The notes beneath the pieces were generated by a model. It worked only from the letters and a program-made list of their open reading frames with translations. It was not told the DNA's origin and ran no database searches. Source: Azospirillum oryzae (lineage in GTDB: Bacteria; Pseudomonadota; Alphaproteobacteria; Azospirillales; Azospirillaceae). From it: DNA of 64,000 nt. Where the stretch lies: assembly GCF_900177515.1 (NCBI RefSeq), contig NZ_FXAK01000009.1, forward strand, positions 186,001-250,000. The letters are read 5' to 3'. A program made the position numbers and the translations under genes. Shown here piece after piece: positions 1 to 7,893 of the stretch; the stretch's first letter is position 1, and every line of letters begins with the position of its first letter.

Positions 1-332
1 CACAGACCCAGGGGGATCGGAACGTCCATCTCCCGGGCCGGCAGATACACCAGCAGGCCGGCCGTCACGAAGAAGGTGAAGACATAGGCGTTCAGCACGC
101 CATGGATCGTCAGGCCCTGATAGTAGGTCTTCAGGGCCGGCTCCAGAAACGGATACAGATCGATCCCGGCATAGTTCAGCGCCTGGAGCGGCCCGATGGA
201 GGCACCGATCATGAGGGCGCTGAAGCCGGTAACGAGAAAGGCGAGCATCAGACGCCGTGCCGCCGCCCATGTCGAGCCGACGGAGGCGGACGCTTCGTCG
301 TGGGACAGGTCTGCGAAACCGACGGCGCTCAT
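1..332 (-). CDS. cbaA: ba3-type cytochrome c oxidase subunit I, N-terminal part (runs off the window)
   Basis: Only the first 110 codons are inside the window. The reading frame begins at an ATG whose complement is 330-332 and overlaps the stop of the subunit II gene by 4 bases (ATGA), a translationally coupled arrangement. The visible part has a first membrane segment at about residues 25-47 and the motif TIHGVLNAYVFTFF near residue 80, typical of heme-copper oxidase subunit I of the B (ba3) family. The enzyme reduces oxygen to water at the cytoplasmic membrane using electrons from cytochrome c. The heme and CuB ligands lie beyond the window. Gene order (small subunit, CuA subunit, subunit I) matches ba3 oxidase operons. 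Confidence 0.85.
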   Translation of the reverse strand, partial: MSAVGFADLSHDEASASVGSTWAAARRLMLAFLVTGFSALMIGASIGPLQALNYAGIDLYPFLEPALKTYYQGLTIHGVLNAYVFTFFVTAGLLVYLPAREMDVPIPLGL

Positions 333-862
333 GACTGGGCCTCCTGCGGATCGACCACGATCCTGCCGACCATGGCCTGATGCTCAAGGCCGCAGAACTC
401 GTTGCAGATGATGAAGAAGACGCCGGCGCGCTGGAAGGTGTGGGTGACCGTCCCCACCATTCCCGGGACGGCGGTCAAATTCACCGGCGTGCCCTGTACC
501 TCGAAGCCATGCAACACATCCGCGCTTGTGACGTGGAAGGTGATGGCCGCGCCTTGCCTGACGTGGATGGTACCCGGTGCCCAGTTCCAGAGGCGTCCGG
601 TAATGTAGACCGAATAGGCGTTCGGCCCCGTCCGAACCACCGCTCCTTCCTGGAAGGCGCGCCTGGTCTCCGCCGGGATCTGTTCATTATTGTAGGCTTC
701 GGACCGGGTGACGACGCCATAGTCGTGAACGACAAAGAACATTGTCCCGATCATCAGGAGCGTCAGCATCAGGACGCACAGTAAGACCCATACGCGTTCA
801 TGACGATCGGCTGTTCGATGAAAGGCTTCGTCGAATGGGTCCAGAACAGTTTCTCGGGACAT
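329..862 (-). CDS. cbaB: ba3-type cytochrome c oxidase subunit II (CuA)
   Basis: 177 aa. One membrane segment at about residues 24-46 anchors a periplasmic cupredoxin domain. The CuA ligand set is complete: H118, then C153, C157, H161 and M164 in IICNEFCGLEHQAM. Short length, a single N-terminal anchor and no extra cytochrome domain fit B-family (ba3) rather than aa3 subunit II. It accepts electrons from a periplasmic cytochrome c and passes them to subunit I. It lies 9 bases downstream of the small subunit and overlaps subunit I. Neighbouring sulfite dehydrogenase and cytochrome c genes suggest that sulfite is one electron source (inference). Confidence 0.93.
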   Translation of the reverse strand: MSRETVLDPFDEAFHRTADRHERVWVLLCVLMLTLLMIGTMFFVVHDYGVVTRSEAYNNEQIPAETRRAFQEGAVVRTGPNAYSVYITGRLWNWAPGTIHVRQGAAITFHVTSADVLHGFEVQGTPVNLTAVPGMVGTVTHTFQRAGVFFIICNEFCGLEHQAMVGRIVVDPQEAQS

Positions 863-871
863 GGCAGACCC

Positions 872-1021
872 TTATGTGCGGATGGAGAAGAGGGCGGCGA
901 CAAGGCACCAGACTGCAAGCGAAACCACCAGAAGGAAGCCGCCCACGATCCATGTTCCGACGGGTTTCACAGGGGAAAGCGGAAGAGGGGCATTTTGCCC
1001 AGGCTCGATCTTCTCATTCAT
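872..1021 (-). CDS. small single-span protein, probable oxidase subunit IIa
   Basis: 49 aa if started at the ATG complementary to 1019-1021, which has a purine-rich AAAGGGA stretch about 8 bases upstream. An ATG at 1052-1054 would give 60 aa but has no good ribosome binding site. A polar, proline-rich N-terminus precedes one hydrophobic helix at about residues 21-44 (GTWIVGGFLLVVSLAVW). Thermus ba3 oxidase has a comparable one-helix subunit IIa (CbaD), and this gene sits directly upstream of the CuA subunit. The assignment rests on size, topology and position; sequence similarity was not tested. Confidence 0.6.
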   Translation of the reverse strand: MNEKIEPGQNAPLPLSPVKPVGTWIVGGFLLVVSLAVWCLVAALFSIRT

Positions 1022-1169
1022 CTGGTTTTCCCTTTGCTCGGTTTTGTGGTCCATGCCCAGAGACGCGCCGATGGCCCGGCAAGTCCTGGCCTTCCGGATG
1101 GATGCACAGGGGCGTCGCGGGTCCGCGGACCGTTGGAGCTACCAGAGCCGTCCGAGTGGGAGCGTCAGG

Positions 1170-1553
1170 TCAGCCCGAGGCCCCGGCCTCCCCCTCGCCG
1201 CCCGGCGCATTGCCGGCCGGAAGCCCATGCCGTTCGACAAGCGCGCGAACGATGTCGGGTATGGCGGCGTCGCCGATCGGCGCACCGAAGCTGTCCCGCA
1301 TCTTGGTCACTTCCGACTTCCAGACATCCGCCGGCAAGGGCGGCTGGGAATCGACGAATGCCGGGGAGTGGCAGAGCAGGCAGTTCGTGTTGAGGACGGC
1401 CGCGCCCGGCCCTTCGTAGCGGGCGCCCGATCCCGGGAGCGTCACGCTCTGCGGCTTCAAATCGATTTTCGACGCCGGGAAGGTGACGCCCGACGCGGCC
1501 AGCGTGGCGCCCGGAACGACCGAGAGGAGGAATATGAGATATCGCGTCCGCAT
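1170..1553 (-). CDS. sorB: sulfite dehydrogenase, monoheme cytochrome c subunit (SorB-like)
   Basis: 127 aa. The N-terminal signal peptide ends near residue 20 (GATLAAS). One heme c site is visible, CLLCH at residues 58-62, and M85 is a candidate sixth ligand. The gene follows the SorA-like molybdenum subunit by 13 bases on the same strand, the usual sorAB arrangement. The product would take electrons from the molybdenum centre of SorA in the periplasm and pass them to a soluble cytochrome c. The C-terminus is a glycine-rich low-complexity tail. Confidence 0.82.
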   Translation of the reverse strand: MRTRYLIFLLSVVPGATLAASGVTFPASKIDLKPQSVTLPGSGARYEGPGAAVLNTNCLLCHSPAFVDSQPPLPADVWKSEVTKMRDSFGAPIGDAAIPDIVRALVERHGLPAGNAPGGEGEAGASG

Positions 1554-1566
1554 CCTGGTCGTTCCC

Positions 1567-2805
1567 TCATACGAATTCGATGTCTATGCGGGGTGCCGGG
1601 TTGTACATGAACCCTCCGCCATTCCATCCGGCCTGAAGCGGCTGCCGTTCCCCGAGGGCGCTGGTCACACGCGCAATCACCGCGAGCTTCCCCTTGCGTC
1701 CCGCAGGAAGGCGGAAACTCCATTGGCGAAAGCTGAAATCGCCCCAGTCCTTGCCCAGGCTGGCCGGCTCCCAGCTGCGGCCCTCATCGAGGGAGATGTC
1801 GACGGACCTGACCGCGGAATTGCCGCCGAATGCTAGGCCGCGCAGCACGAAATCCGCGCCCGACGAAATCCTGTCGCCCGTGCCGGCGTTGGAGAAGAAG
1901 CTCCGGGGATTCATGGCGGAGATGGGGACATAATTGACGCCCGTCTCGCCGGGCCTGATCGAGCCGTTCGGCCGATCCGGAATTTTGTAGGCACCCGCCA
2001 TCCAGAACTTTTCGCCCGGATGGGTCGTAACCTCGATTTCGCTCAGCATCTTCACCCAGTAGGTCGCATACCATCCCGGCACGACCAGCCGGACCGGCGA
2101 CCCGTTGAGGACCGGCATCTGCTCGCCATTCATCCCGTAGGCGGCCATCACATTGCCGTCCATCGCCTTTTCCAGAGGAAGGACCTTCTCGTAGATGTCC
2201 TTGTCCGGAAACATCGAGACAAGTCTCTCCATGGATCGGAAGGCGACATGGGAGGCGTTTGCCCGAGGCTTTGCGCGAGCGATGATTTGGCTGATCGGCA
2301 CGCCCGTCCACATGGCGTTGCCCATCGCGCCGTCCGCCCACTGCGCCCCCGGCACCCGTGGTTCGACCCGCCCGCGACTGTTGCCCGAGCATTGGTTCAC
2401 GGCTGCGAGATCGATCGGATCGAAATCCGCCGCCAGATCCTTCAGCGAAATCTCGTAGAGCGCGTCCACCGCGCCATACACGCGAATCCGGTAGCTGGCG
2501 ATGTCGACATGGGTGGGAAAATCCCCCAGATGCCAACGGACATAGAAGCTCTCGTTGGGGGTGAAGACATGCTGCCCCAGCACGGACCATGGCGTTTCGA
2601 GAAGCGGCGGCCTTGTCCGGTGGATTATCATGGCGGCCTTTTCGGGGAAGGTCCCCGCCGGTGCGATCTGGCGCTCCCCATTGGCGAAGGGAAGGTCGAT
2701 CGTCTCCGCCAGGGCGGACCGGGCGACCGGCGGCAACGCCGCACCGAGTGCGCCATAGGCGGTCATGGTGAAGAGTCGTCGGCGGTTGAACGAGTATGTC
2801 GTCAT
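1567..2805 (-). CDS. sorA: sulfite dehydrogenase, molybdopterin catalytic subunit (SorA-like)
   Basis: 412 aa. The N-terminus has a twin-arginine type signal (NRRRLF at residues 7-12, hydrophobic segment, Ala-rich cleavage region near 33), so the folded molybdoprotein is probably exported by Tat. The sulfite-oxidase-family molybdenum-ligating cysteine is seen at C139 in NQCSGNSRG. A dimerisation domain follows in the C-terminal third, as in SorA. The family oxidises sulfite to sulfate and reduces cytochrome c. It lies between a diheme cytochrome c gene (22 bases upstream) and sorB. Other sulfite-oxidase-fold enzymes exist, but pairing with a monoheme subunit favours SorA. Confidence 0.88.
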   Translation of the reverse strand: MTTYSFNRRRLFTMTAYGALGAALPPVARSALAETIDLPFANGERQIAPAGTFPEKAAMIIHRTRPPLLETPWSVLGQHVFTPNESFYVRWHLGDFPTHVDIASYRIRVYGAVDALYEISLKDLAADFDPIDLAAVNQCSGNSRGRVEPRVPGAQWADGAMGNAMWTGVPISQIIARAKPRANASHVAFRSMERLVSMFPDKDIYEKVLPLEKAMDGNVMAAYGMNGEQMPVLNGSPVRLVVPGWYATYWVKMLSEIEVTTHPGEKFWMAGAYKIPDRPNGSIRPGETGVNYVPISAMNPRSFFSNAGTGDRISSGADFVLRGLAFGGNSAVRSVDISLDEGRSWEPASLGKDWGDFSFRQWSFRLPAGRKGKLAVIARVTSALGERQPLQAGWNGGGFMYNPAPRIDIEFV

Positions 2806-2826
2806 GGTGATGGCATCCCCGCTGAA

Positions 2827-3576
2827 TCAGGGCTGTTGTCCGGATGAGTGTTGAACGGGCCTCGCCAAATCCGCGTAGTAGGCAGACAGCGCCTCGATTT
2901 CCCCGCGCGTCAGTCTTGGCGAGATGAGAGACATGAAGTAGTCGGGGCCTTCCGGCCGTTTCCCGTTCCGCCAGGCGAGAAGCGTGCGGGCGAGATAATC
3001 GGCGGACTGTCCTGCAAGGGCCGGTGCGGTGGCATAGCCGTCGCCGACGGCGCCATGGCAGGTGGCGCAGGCAGGTATTCCCCGGGTGGGGTCGCCGTCC
3101 CTCACCAAGGGTGGAGCGGCATCGGCCTTGGCCTGCCCGCCGGAGACCCGCTCATCCTGTGAAACGGCCCGTGAGTCGGCCCGTACGTCGGGAAGCGTGG
3201 CGATGTAGGCGGCAACGGCGGATATCTGGTGATCGTCCAAGGCAGAGGCATACGGAGACATGATCGGATTGGTGCGGATGCCGCTTTTGAATCCGTGAAG
3301 CTGCCTCGTGATGTAGAAACTGTCGAAGCCGGCCAGCTTCGGGATGCCGCCGAACTGGTTTCCTTCGCCATGGCTTCCGTGGCATGACGAACATCCGGCT
3401 GCGGAAGCATCGCCACCGCTCCCGTGCTCGAATATCTGGTGGCCGATCTCCGTCAACTGATCGGCGTGCAGTGGCGGAGCGGTCAGCGAGAGCAATGCCA
3501 CGATCGCCGACAGCCGGTACGGCTTGGCGCGACCGCGGGCACACGACTCCTGCTTCGCTGCAACGGTGGCGAACAC
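2827..3576 (-). CDS. diheme cytochrome c, c4 type
   Basis: 249 aa with two heme c sites, CSSCH at 62-66 and CATCH at 170-174, in two homologous domains, the layout of cytochrome c4. A signal peptide spans about residues 20-38. The start is taken as GTG because an AGGAGG sequence lies 5 bases upstream; an overlapping ATG is out of frame. It heads the minus-strand run cyt c - sorA - sorB - ba3 oxidase, so it is the likely shuttle between SorAB and the oxidase (inference from order). Confidence 0.85.
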   Translation of the reverse strand: MFATVAAKQESCARGRAKPYRLSAIVALLSLTAPPLHADQLTEIGHQIFEHGSGGDASAAGCSSCHGSHGEGNQFGGIPKLAGFDSFYITRQLHGFKSGIRTNPIMSPYASALDDHQISAVAAYIATLPDVRADSRAVSQDERVSGGQAKADAAPPLVRDGDPTRGIPACATCHGAVGDGYATAPALAGQSADYLARTLLAWRNGKRPEGPDYFMSLISPRLTRGEIEALSAYYADLARPVQHSSGQQP

Positions 3577-3790
3577 ATTACCCTCCTCGAATTTTCAAGG
3601 CACACCGTTCCTCGGCCCTTTTCAGGGACAAGCCGGCACAGATGGCTTAATCGCCGCTTCCGGAACCGACCTTTCAAACCGCGGCCTCGATAATCATGCA
3701 GCGTGAAGGCATTCGTGCCGCCTGGAGTTGGTCGAACGTTTCCGCGGGGATGTCGGTGATACGGCGAAGCAGCGGCAATCAGCGGTCAGG
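3577..3790. other. intergenic region upstream of the sulfite oxidation operon
   Basis: About 210 bases between the end of mdh and the start of the cytochrome c gene. It should hold the promoter of the sulfite/oxidase run on the minus strand. I see no convincing terminator, operator or small gene in it. Confidence 0.4.
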
Positions 3791-4765
3791 TCAGGACGAC
3801 AAGGCATCCCGTTCTTCGGTGAGTTCCTTCACGGTCTTCTGCAGCATTTCGCGCTGGAAGCCGTTCAGCTCTAAACCTTCGACGATCCTGTAGGAACCCT
3901 GGGAGCAAATGACCGGAAATCCGCAAACCAGCCCTTCCGGCACCCCGTACTGTCCTTGCGACGGCACGGCCATCGACGTCCATTTCCCCCCGGTTCCCGC
4001 CAGCCAGTCCCGCATCTGGTCGATCGCGGCGTTGGCCGCGGAGGCCGCGGATGAGGCGCCGCGCGCTTCGATGATCGCGGTGCCGCGGCGTGCGACCTCG
4101 GGGATCAGCGTCCCACGATACCAGGCTTCATCGTCGACCACGGCCGGCAGCGGCTTCCCCGCCGCCGTCGCGAAGGTCCAGTCGGCGAACATCGTCGGCG
4201 AATGATTGCCCCACACCACCAGATTTTCGATCTCCGAGACGGTGCAGTTGGCCTTGCCGGCGAGTTGCGTCAGTGCCCGGTTGTGGTCGAGCCGGATCAT
4301 CGAGCTCACTTGGGAGGGATCGAAACCCGGCGCATGGCGGAGCAGGATCGCCGCGTTCGTGTTCGCGGGATTGCCGACCACCAGAACGCGCGCGTCGCGG
4401 CGGGCGTTTTCGCCTATTGCCCGGCCCTGGACCTTAAAGATCTCCGCGTTCGCGGTGAGCAGATCACGACGTTCCATGCCCTTGGTGCGCGGCCGCGAGC
4501 CGACGAGGAAGGCCGCATCGACATCCCGGAACGCGACCGCCGGGTCGTCCGTCATGACGATGTTCGCAAGGAGCGGGAAGGCGCAATCCTCCAACTCCAT
4601 GACGACACCGCGCAGAGCCGGCTGCGCCTGGGGCAGGTCGAGAAGACGCAGTTCGATCCGCTGCATGTTCCCGTAAAGGTCCCCGGCGGCCAACCGGAAC
4701 AGAAGCGAATAGCAGATCTGACCGGCCGCGCCGGTGACGGCGATTCTCTTCACATTTCTCGACAT
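3791..4765 (-). CDS. mdh: malate dehydrogenase
   Basis: 324 aa. NAD-binding motif GAAGQIC at 12-18, the active-site loop arginines in RPRTKGMERR near 91-100, GNPANTN at 131-137, RLDHNR at 158-163 and catalytic H188 in WGNHSPTM identify the malate dehydrogenase group related to cytosolic and chloroplast enzymes. It interconverts malate and oxaloacetate. It lies 21 bases downstream of the AcfC-like binding protein gene on the same strand. It may be an additional rather than the housekeeping citric-acid-cycle enzyme, because it sits in an accessory setting away from suc genes (inference). Confidence 0.9.
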   Translation of the reverse strand: MSRNVKRIAVTGAAGQICYSLLFRLAAGDLYGNMQRIELRLLDLPQAQPALRGVVMELEDCAFPLLANIVMTDDPAVAFRDVDAAFLVGSRPRTKGMERRDLLTANAEIFKVQGRAIGENARRDARVLVVGNPANTNAAILLRHAPGFDPSQVSSMIRLDHNRALTQLAGKANCTVSEIENLVVWGNHSPTMFADWTFATAAGKPLPAVVDDEAWYRGTLIPEVARRGTAIIEARGASSAASAANAAIDQMRDWLAGTGGKWTSMAVPSQGQYGVPEGLVCGFPVICSQGSYRIVEGLELNGFQREMLQKTVKELTEERDALSS

Positions 4766-4786
4766 CGTTCGCTCCTATTTCTGATC

Positions 4787-5548
4787 TCAAGAGGCTGGCA
4801 CGATCCATCCAGCTTTGGCGAAGATGGCGGCCGCCTTCTCACCCTGGAGGAATTTCAGGAAAGCCTTTGCCTCGTCCTTCGCGTGCCCTCTCTCCGTCAG
4901 GACTGCGCCGGTGTCGCGGTAGATGCGATAGGACGGCTCCACATCGACGGTATCGGCGAGATCGGCATTGCTCACCTGCCAGATGTTCCAGATGATCCAG
5001 GCGTCGAGGCTCTTGTCCTCGATCCAGGCTTTCCTGGCTTCGGCGCTGTTGGAGGCGAACTGCTTGATGTTCTGCCGGAGAGCCTTGACCTTGGAGATAT
5101 CGCCGGTGCGGCCGGCCATGTCTTCCCAAAGACCGTTCTGGCCGGCGCCGTTGACGACCAGAACGCGGTGTCCGGGCTTCATCAGATCGTTCAACCCACC
5201 GATCCTGTCGGGATTTCCGGGGCGGACGAGTATTGCAGAGGGCCGAAGATAGAGCGGAACGACATTTTCTTCGGAGATCTGTCCGCCGAAGGCTTTTACG
5301 AAGTCGGACATCATCGTTTCCGAACCGCTGAAAACGATGTCCGCGTCCTCCTTCGCCTCCCCGATCCAGGAGGGCGTCGGACCTGCCTTGATGATGACCT
5401 TGACGCCCGTGTCCTTCTCGAAGGCGAGGGCGGCCTGCTTCATGGCGGGAAGCGGACCGCCCGGACCGTAAGCGTGAATTTCCGCTGCGGCCGCAGGCAG
5501 TGCCGCAGCGGTGGCAATCCCCATCGCCAAAGTGAAGGCTTTCAGCAT
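4787..5548 (-). CDS. periplasmic substrate-binding protein, AcfC/ModA-like
   Basis: 253 aa from the ATG at 5546-5548, preceded by AAAGGA at about 8 bases; a TTG at 5578 is less likely. A signal peptide ends near residue 21. The mature N-terminus IHAYGPGGPLPAMKQ is typical of the accessory colonisation factor AcfC family, periplasmic type-II binding proteins for oxyanions such as sulfate. No permease or ATPase gene is adjacent, so it may act as a scavenging or sensory protein. Nearby sulfite dehydrogenase genes make a sulfur oxyanion ligand plausible but unproven. Divergent from the LysR gene. Confidence 0.7.
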   Translation of the reverse strand: MLKAFTLAMGIATAAALPAAAAEIHAYGPGGPLPAMKQAALAFEKDTGVKVIIKAGPTPSWIGEAKEDADIVFSGSETMMSDFVKAFGGQISEENVVPLYLRPSAILVRPGNPDRIGGLNDLMKPGHRVLVVNGAGQNGLWEDMAGRTGDISKVKALRQNIKQFASNSAEARKAWIEDKSLDAWIIWNIWQVSNADLADTVDVEPSYRIYRDTGAVLTERGHAKDEAKAFLKFLQGEKAAAIFAKAGWIVPAS

Positions 5549-5677
5549 GGTCGCGTCCTTTGATTTGCTCCCCTTCAAAGGTTAGCGACGAAAACCAGCA
5601 GCTCCATCGAATTTTCCTGCTACAAACGTTCGAGAAAATCGATTGATATATCATTCACGACCCTAGCGGTGGTGGTC

Positions 5678-6559
5678 ATGACCCTGGAACAGTTGCGGAT
5701 ATTCGTGGTCGTCGCGGAGCATCAGCACATCACCAAAGCGGCGAAGGCAATGAACATGACCCAGTCGGCCGTTAGCGCCGCCATATCGGCGCTCGAACAG
5801 CGGCATGGCGTGACGTTGTTCGACCGCATCGGTCGGTCCATCAATCTCAACCAGACCGGACAGGTGTTCCTGGAAAGGGCAAAGCGGGTGCTGGCCGAGG
5901 CGCGTGCGGCGGAAGCGGCGCTCAACGATCTGGCGGGCCTTCAGCGTGGTGAACTTTCGGTCATGGCAAGCCAGACGATCGGGGCGTACTGGCTGCCCCC
6001 CCGGCTTGCGCGGTTCCATGCCCGCTATCCGCGAATCCGGTTCGACATCCGGATCGGCAACACCGAAGCCGTTGCCAACGCCGTCGATTCCGGAACCGTC
6101 GAGATCGGCTTGGTGGAGGGAAAGGTCGATCGTTCCACCATTTCCTCCCGAACGATCGCGATCGATGAAATGATCATCGTCGCGCCGCCCGACCACCCGA
6201 TCGTCGCGCAGCCGTTTGTCGATCGTGCCCTGCTGATGGCATCCGCATGGGTCCTGCGTGAAACGGGGTCCGGCACACGCCATGCATTCAAGACGATGAT
6301 CGAAGGAGAAGGACTGATGATGTCCGATCTGAACGTCGTCATGGTACTGCCAGGGAACGAGGCGGTCTTGAGTGCGGTCGAGGCCGGCATCGGTGCGACC
6401 CTGACCTCGCGGAGCGCCGCTGCAAGCGAACTCTCTGCAGGGCTTCTCGCAGAATCCGCGTATCCGTCGGTTCCTCGTCCCTTCTTCCTGCTCCGGCACA
6501 AGGAACGCTACCGCAGCAAAGCGGCAAACGCCTTTGAGGACATGCTGCGGGAGCGATGA
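5678..6559 (+). CDS. LysR-family transcriptional regulator
   Basis: 293 aa from the ATG at 5678 (an in-frame GTG lies 9 bases upstream). N-terminal winged helix-turn-helix at residues 1-60 (TLEQLRIFVVVAEHQHITKA) and a C-terminal periplasmic-binding-fold effector domain from about 90. It is divergently transcribed from the AcfC-like gene across about 130 bases, the standard arrangement for a LysR protein controlling its neighbour, so acfC-mdh and perhaps the sulfite genes are likely targets. The ligand cannot be read from the sequence. Confidence 0.88.
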   Translation: MTLEQLRIFVVVAEHQHITKAAKAMNMTQSAVSAAISALEQRHGVTLFDRIGRSINLNQTGQVFLERAKRVLAEARAAEAALNDLAGLQRGELSVMASQTIGAYWLPPRLARFHARYPRIRFDIRIGNTEAVANAVDSGTVEIGLVEGKVDRSTISSRTIAIDEMIIVAPPDHPIVAQPFVDRALLMASAWVLRETGSGTRHAFKTMIEGEGLMMSDLNVVMVLPGNEAVLSAVEAGIGATLTSRSAAASELSAGLLAESAYPSVPRPFFLLRHKERYRSKAANAFEDMLRER

Positions 6560-6581
6560 CGGCGGCATCGCGACCGGTGGT

Positions 6582-6797
6582 GATCAGCCCCGCTTCGATG
6601 GCGACATCGGAATAGCGCGCTGGCCGCCCGCGTCGGCCCGAAGCCCGCGGTGTCCAGGTGGCGATCGCCTCCGGCGTCACCCAGATCGTCAGGTCACCGC
6701 TCCGGCGCAGCGCCGCATCGTGGGCCGCCCAGTTCTCAAACCGGTAGCGGGCTTTCGGGATCGTGTGGCGGCGGGGCTCATTGGCCTTGTACGGCAT
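6582..6797 (-). pseudogene. IS5-family transposase N-terminal fragment
   Basis: About 72 codons starting at an ATG complementary to 6795-6797. The start MPYKANEPRRHTIPKARYRF, followed by alternating WAAHDAALRRSGDLTIWV, is the N-terminus of a widespread alphaproteobacterial IS5-type transposase. Similarity stops near codon 72, around position 6582, and the frame then runs antisense through the LysR gene. No DDE catalytic core and no clear terminal inverted repeats were seen. It is a decayed insertion-sequence remnant, and the only one recognised here. The rest of 6560-6932 holds nothing else I recognise. Confidence 0.72.
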
Positions 6798-6932
6798 CAC
6801 GGGCTCGACTTCATCGGGCCGCCTATACCCGCTCGCCCTCCCGACCACCACCATCCCGGGCTTTGTGCACCAATGTTTCGGCAAGCTATCCGCGGTCAGC
6901 AATGAGCCGATGAACGCGATCGAACCGATGGT

Positions 6933-7793
6933 TCAGTGCCCGGCTGGTCCCGTCCCGATCCTTCTGGCGACCAGGGCACGGATGCGGTCCTTGATCTGCT
7001 CATCCAGCGGATTGTAGACCAGCAGCCCAAGGTCCGGACGGCCGTCGACGGCGAATCCGGAAAACTCCATCTCGATGCTGCCGAGTTCGGGATGCTGGAG
7101 GCGCTTGATCCCCTCACTCGGCGCATAGACGTCGTTCTCCTTCCAGAACCGGGCGAAATCCGCGCTGGCCCGGCACATCTCGTCGACGAGGTCGGCAATC
7201 TCCTTCACCGCCCCGGCGCGGGCGGCATCGACACGGAAGGCGCCGACCAGGAACCGCGCCATGCCTTCCCAATCCTTCTGCTTGGCCCGGATCGCCGGAT
7301 TGCAGAACACCAGCCGCAGGATGTTGCGTCGGTCGGGCGGAAGCGTGGCGTAATCGGTCAGAACGACCGCGGCGGCCTGATTCCAGGCCAGCACGTCCCA
7401 GGTCGCCGTCTTGATGAAGGCGGGACAGGCGTCGAACGCATCCAGCAGTCGTTGCAGACGCGGACTGACACCGTCCGCCGGTCTGTACCGCATCTCCGGC
7501 GGGCGGCCGAGCGCCAGGATGAACAGATGCTCCCGTTCCAGATCGGTCAGCAGCAGGCTGCCGGCGATCCGATCCAGCACGTCGGCCGACGGCGCGCCTC
7601 CCCGCCCCTGTTCCAGCCACGTGTACCACGTCGGACTGATGTTGGCCCGTTGCGCCACCTCTTCCCGGCGCAATCCCGGCGTGCGGCGGCGCCCCGTGAA
7701 GCCGAAGACCGCCGGATCGAGCCGCGTGCGGCGGTCGCGCAGGAAGGCGGCAAGTGTGTTGGCCTTGTCTGCCTGTTTGGAGTCGGGCTGCAT
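6933..7793 (-). CDS. XRE-family regulator with MmyB-like ligand domain
   Basis: 286 aa from the ATG at 7791-7793, with AGGA 6 bases upstream; a TTG two codons earlier is possible. The N-terminal helix-turn-helix (GLRREEVAQRANISPTWYTW, about residues 44-63) and the large C-terminal domain containing RRNILRLVF match the XRE/MmyB-like regulators common in proteobacteria and actinobacteria. It is divergent from the SDR gene 100 bases away, which it probably regulates. Ligand unknown. Confidence 0.85.
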   Translation of the reverse strand: MQPDSKQADKANTLAAFLRDRRTRLDPAVFGFTGRRRTPGLRREEVAQRANISPTWYTWLEQGRGGAPSADVLDRIAGSLLLTDLEREHLFILALGRPPEMRYRPADGVSPRLQRLLDAFDACPAFIKTATWDVLAWNQAAAVVLTDYATLPPDRRNILRLVFCNPAIRAKQKDWEGMARFLVGAFRVDAARAGAVKEIADLVDEMCRASADFARFWKENDVYAPSEGIKRLQHPELGSIEMEFSGFAVDGRPDLGLLVYNPLDEQIKDRIRALVARRIGTGPAGH

Positions 7794-7893
7794 CGGCAAT
7801 CCTGGTAGCCGTTATACTAGGAAAACGTCACTACTTTAACAGGATATCAAGGAGCCTCACAGTGGGGGACGAAATTGGAAAGGTGATTTTCCC

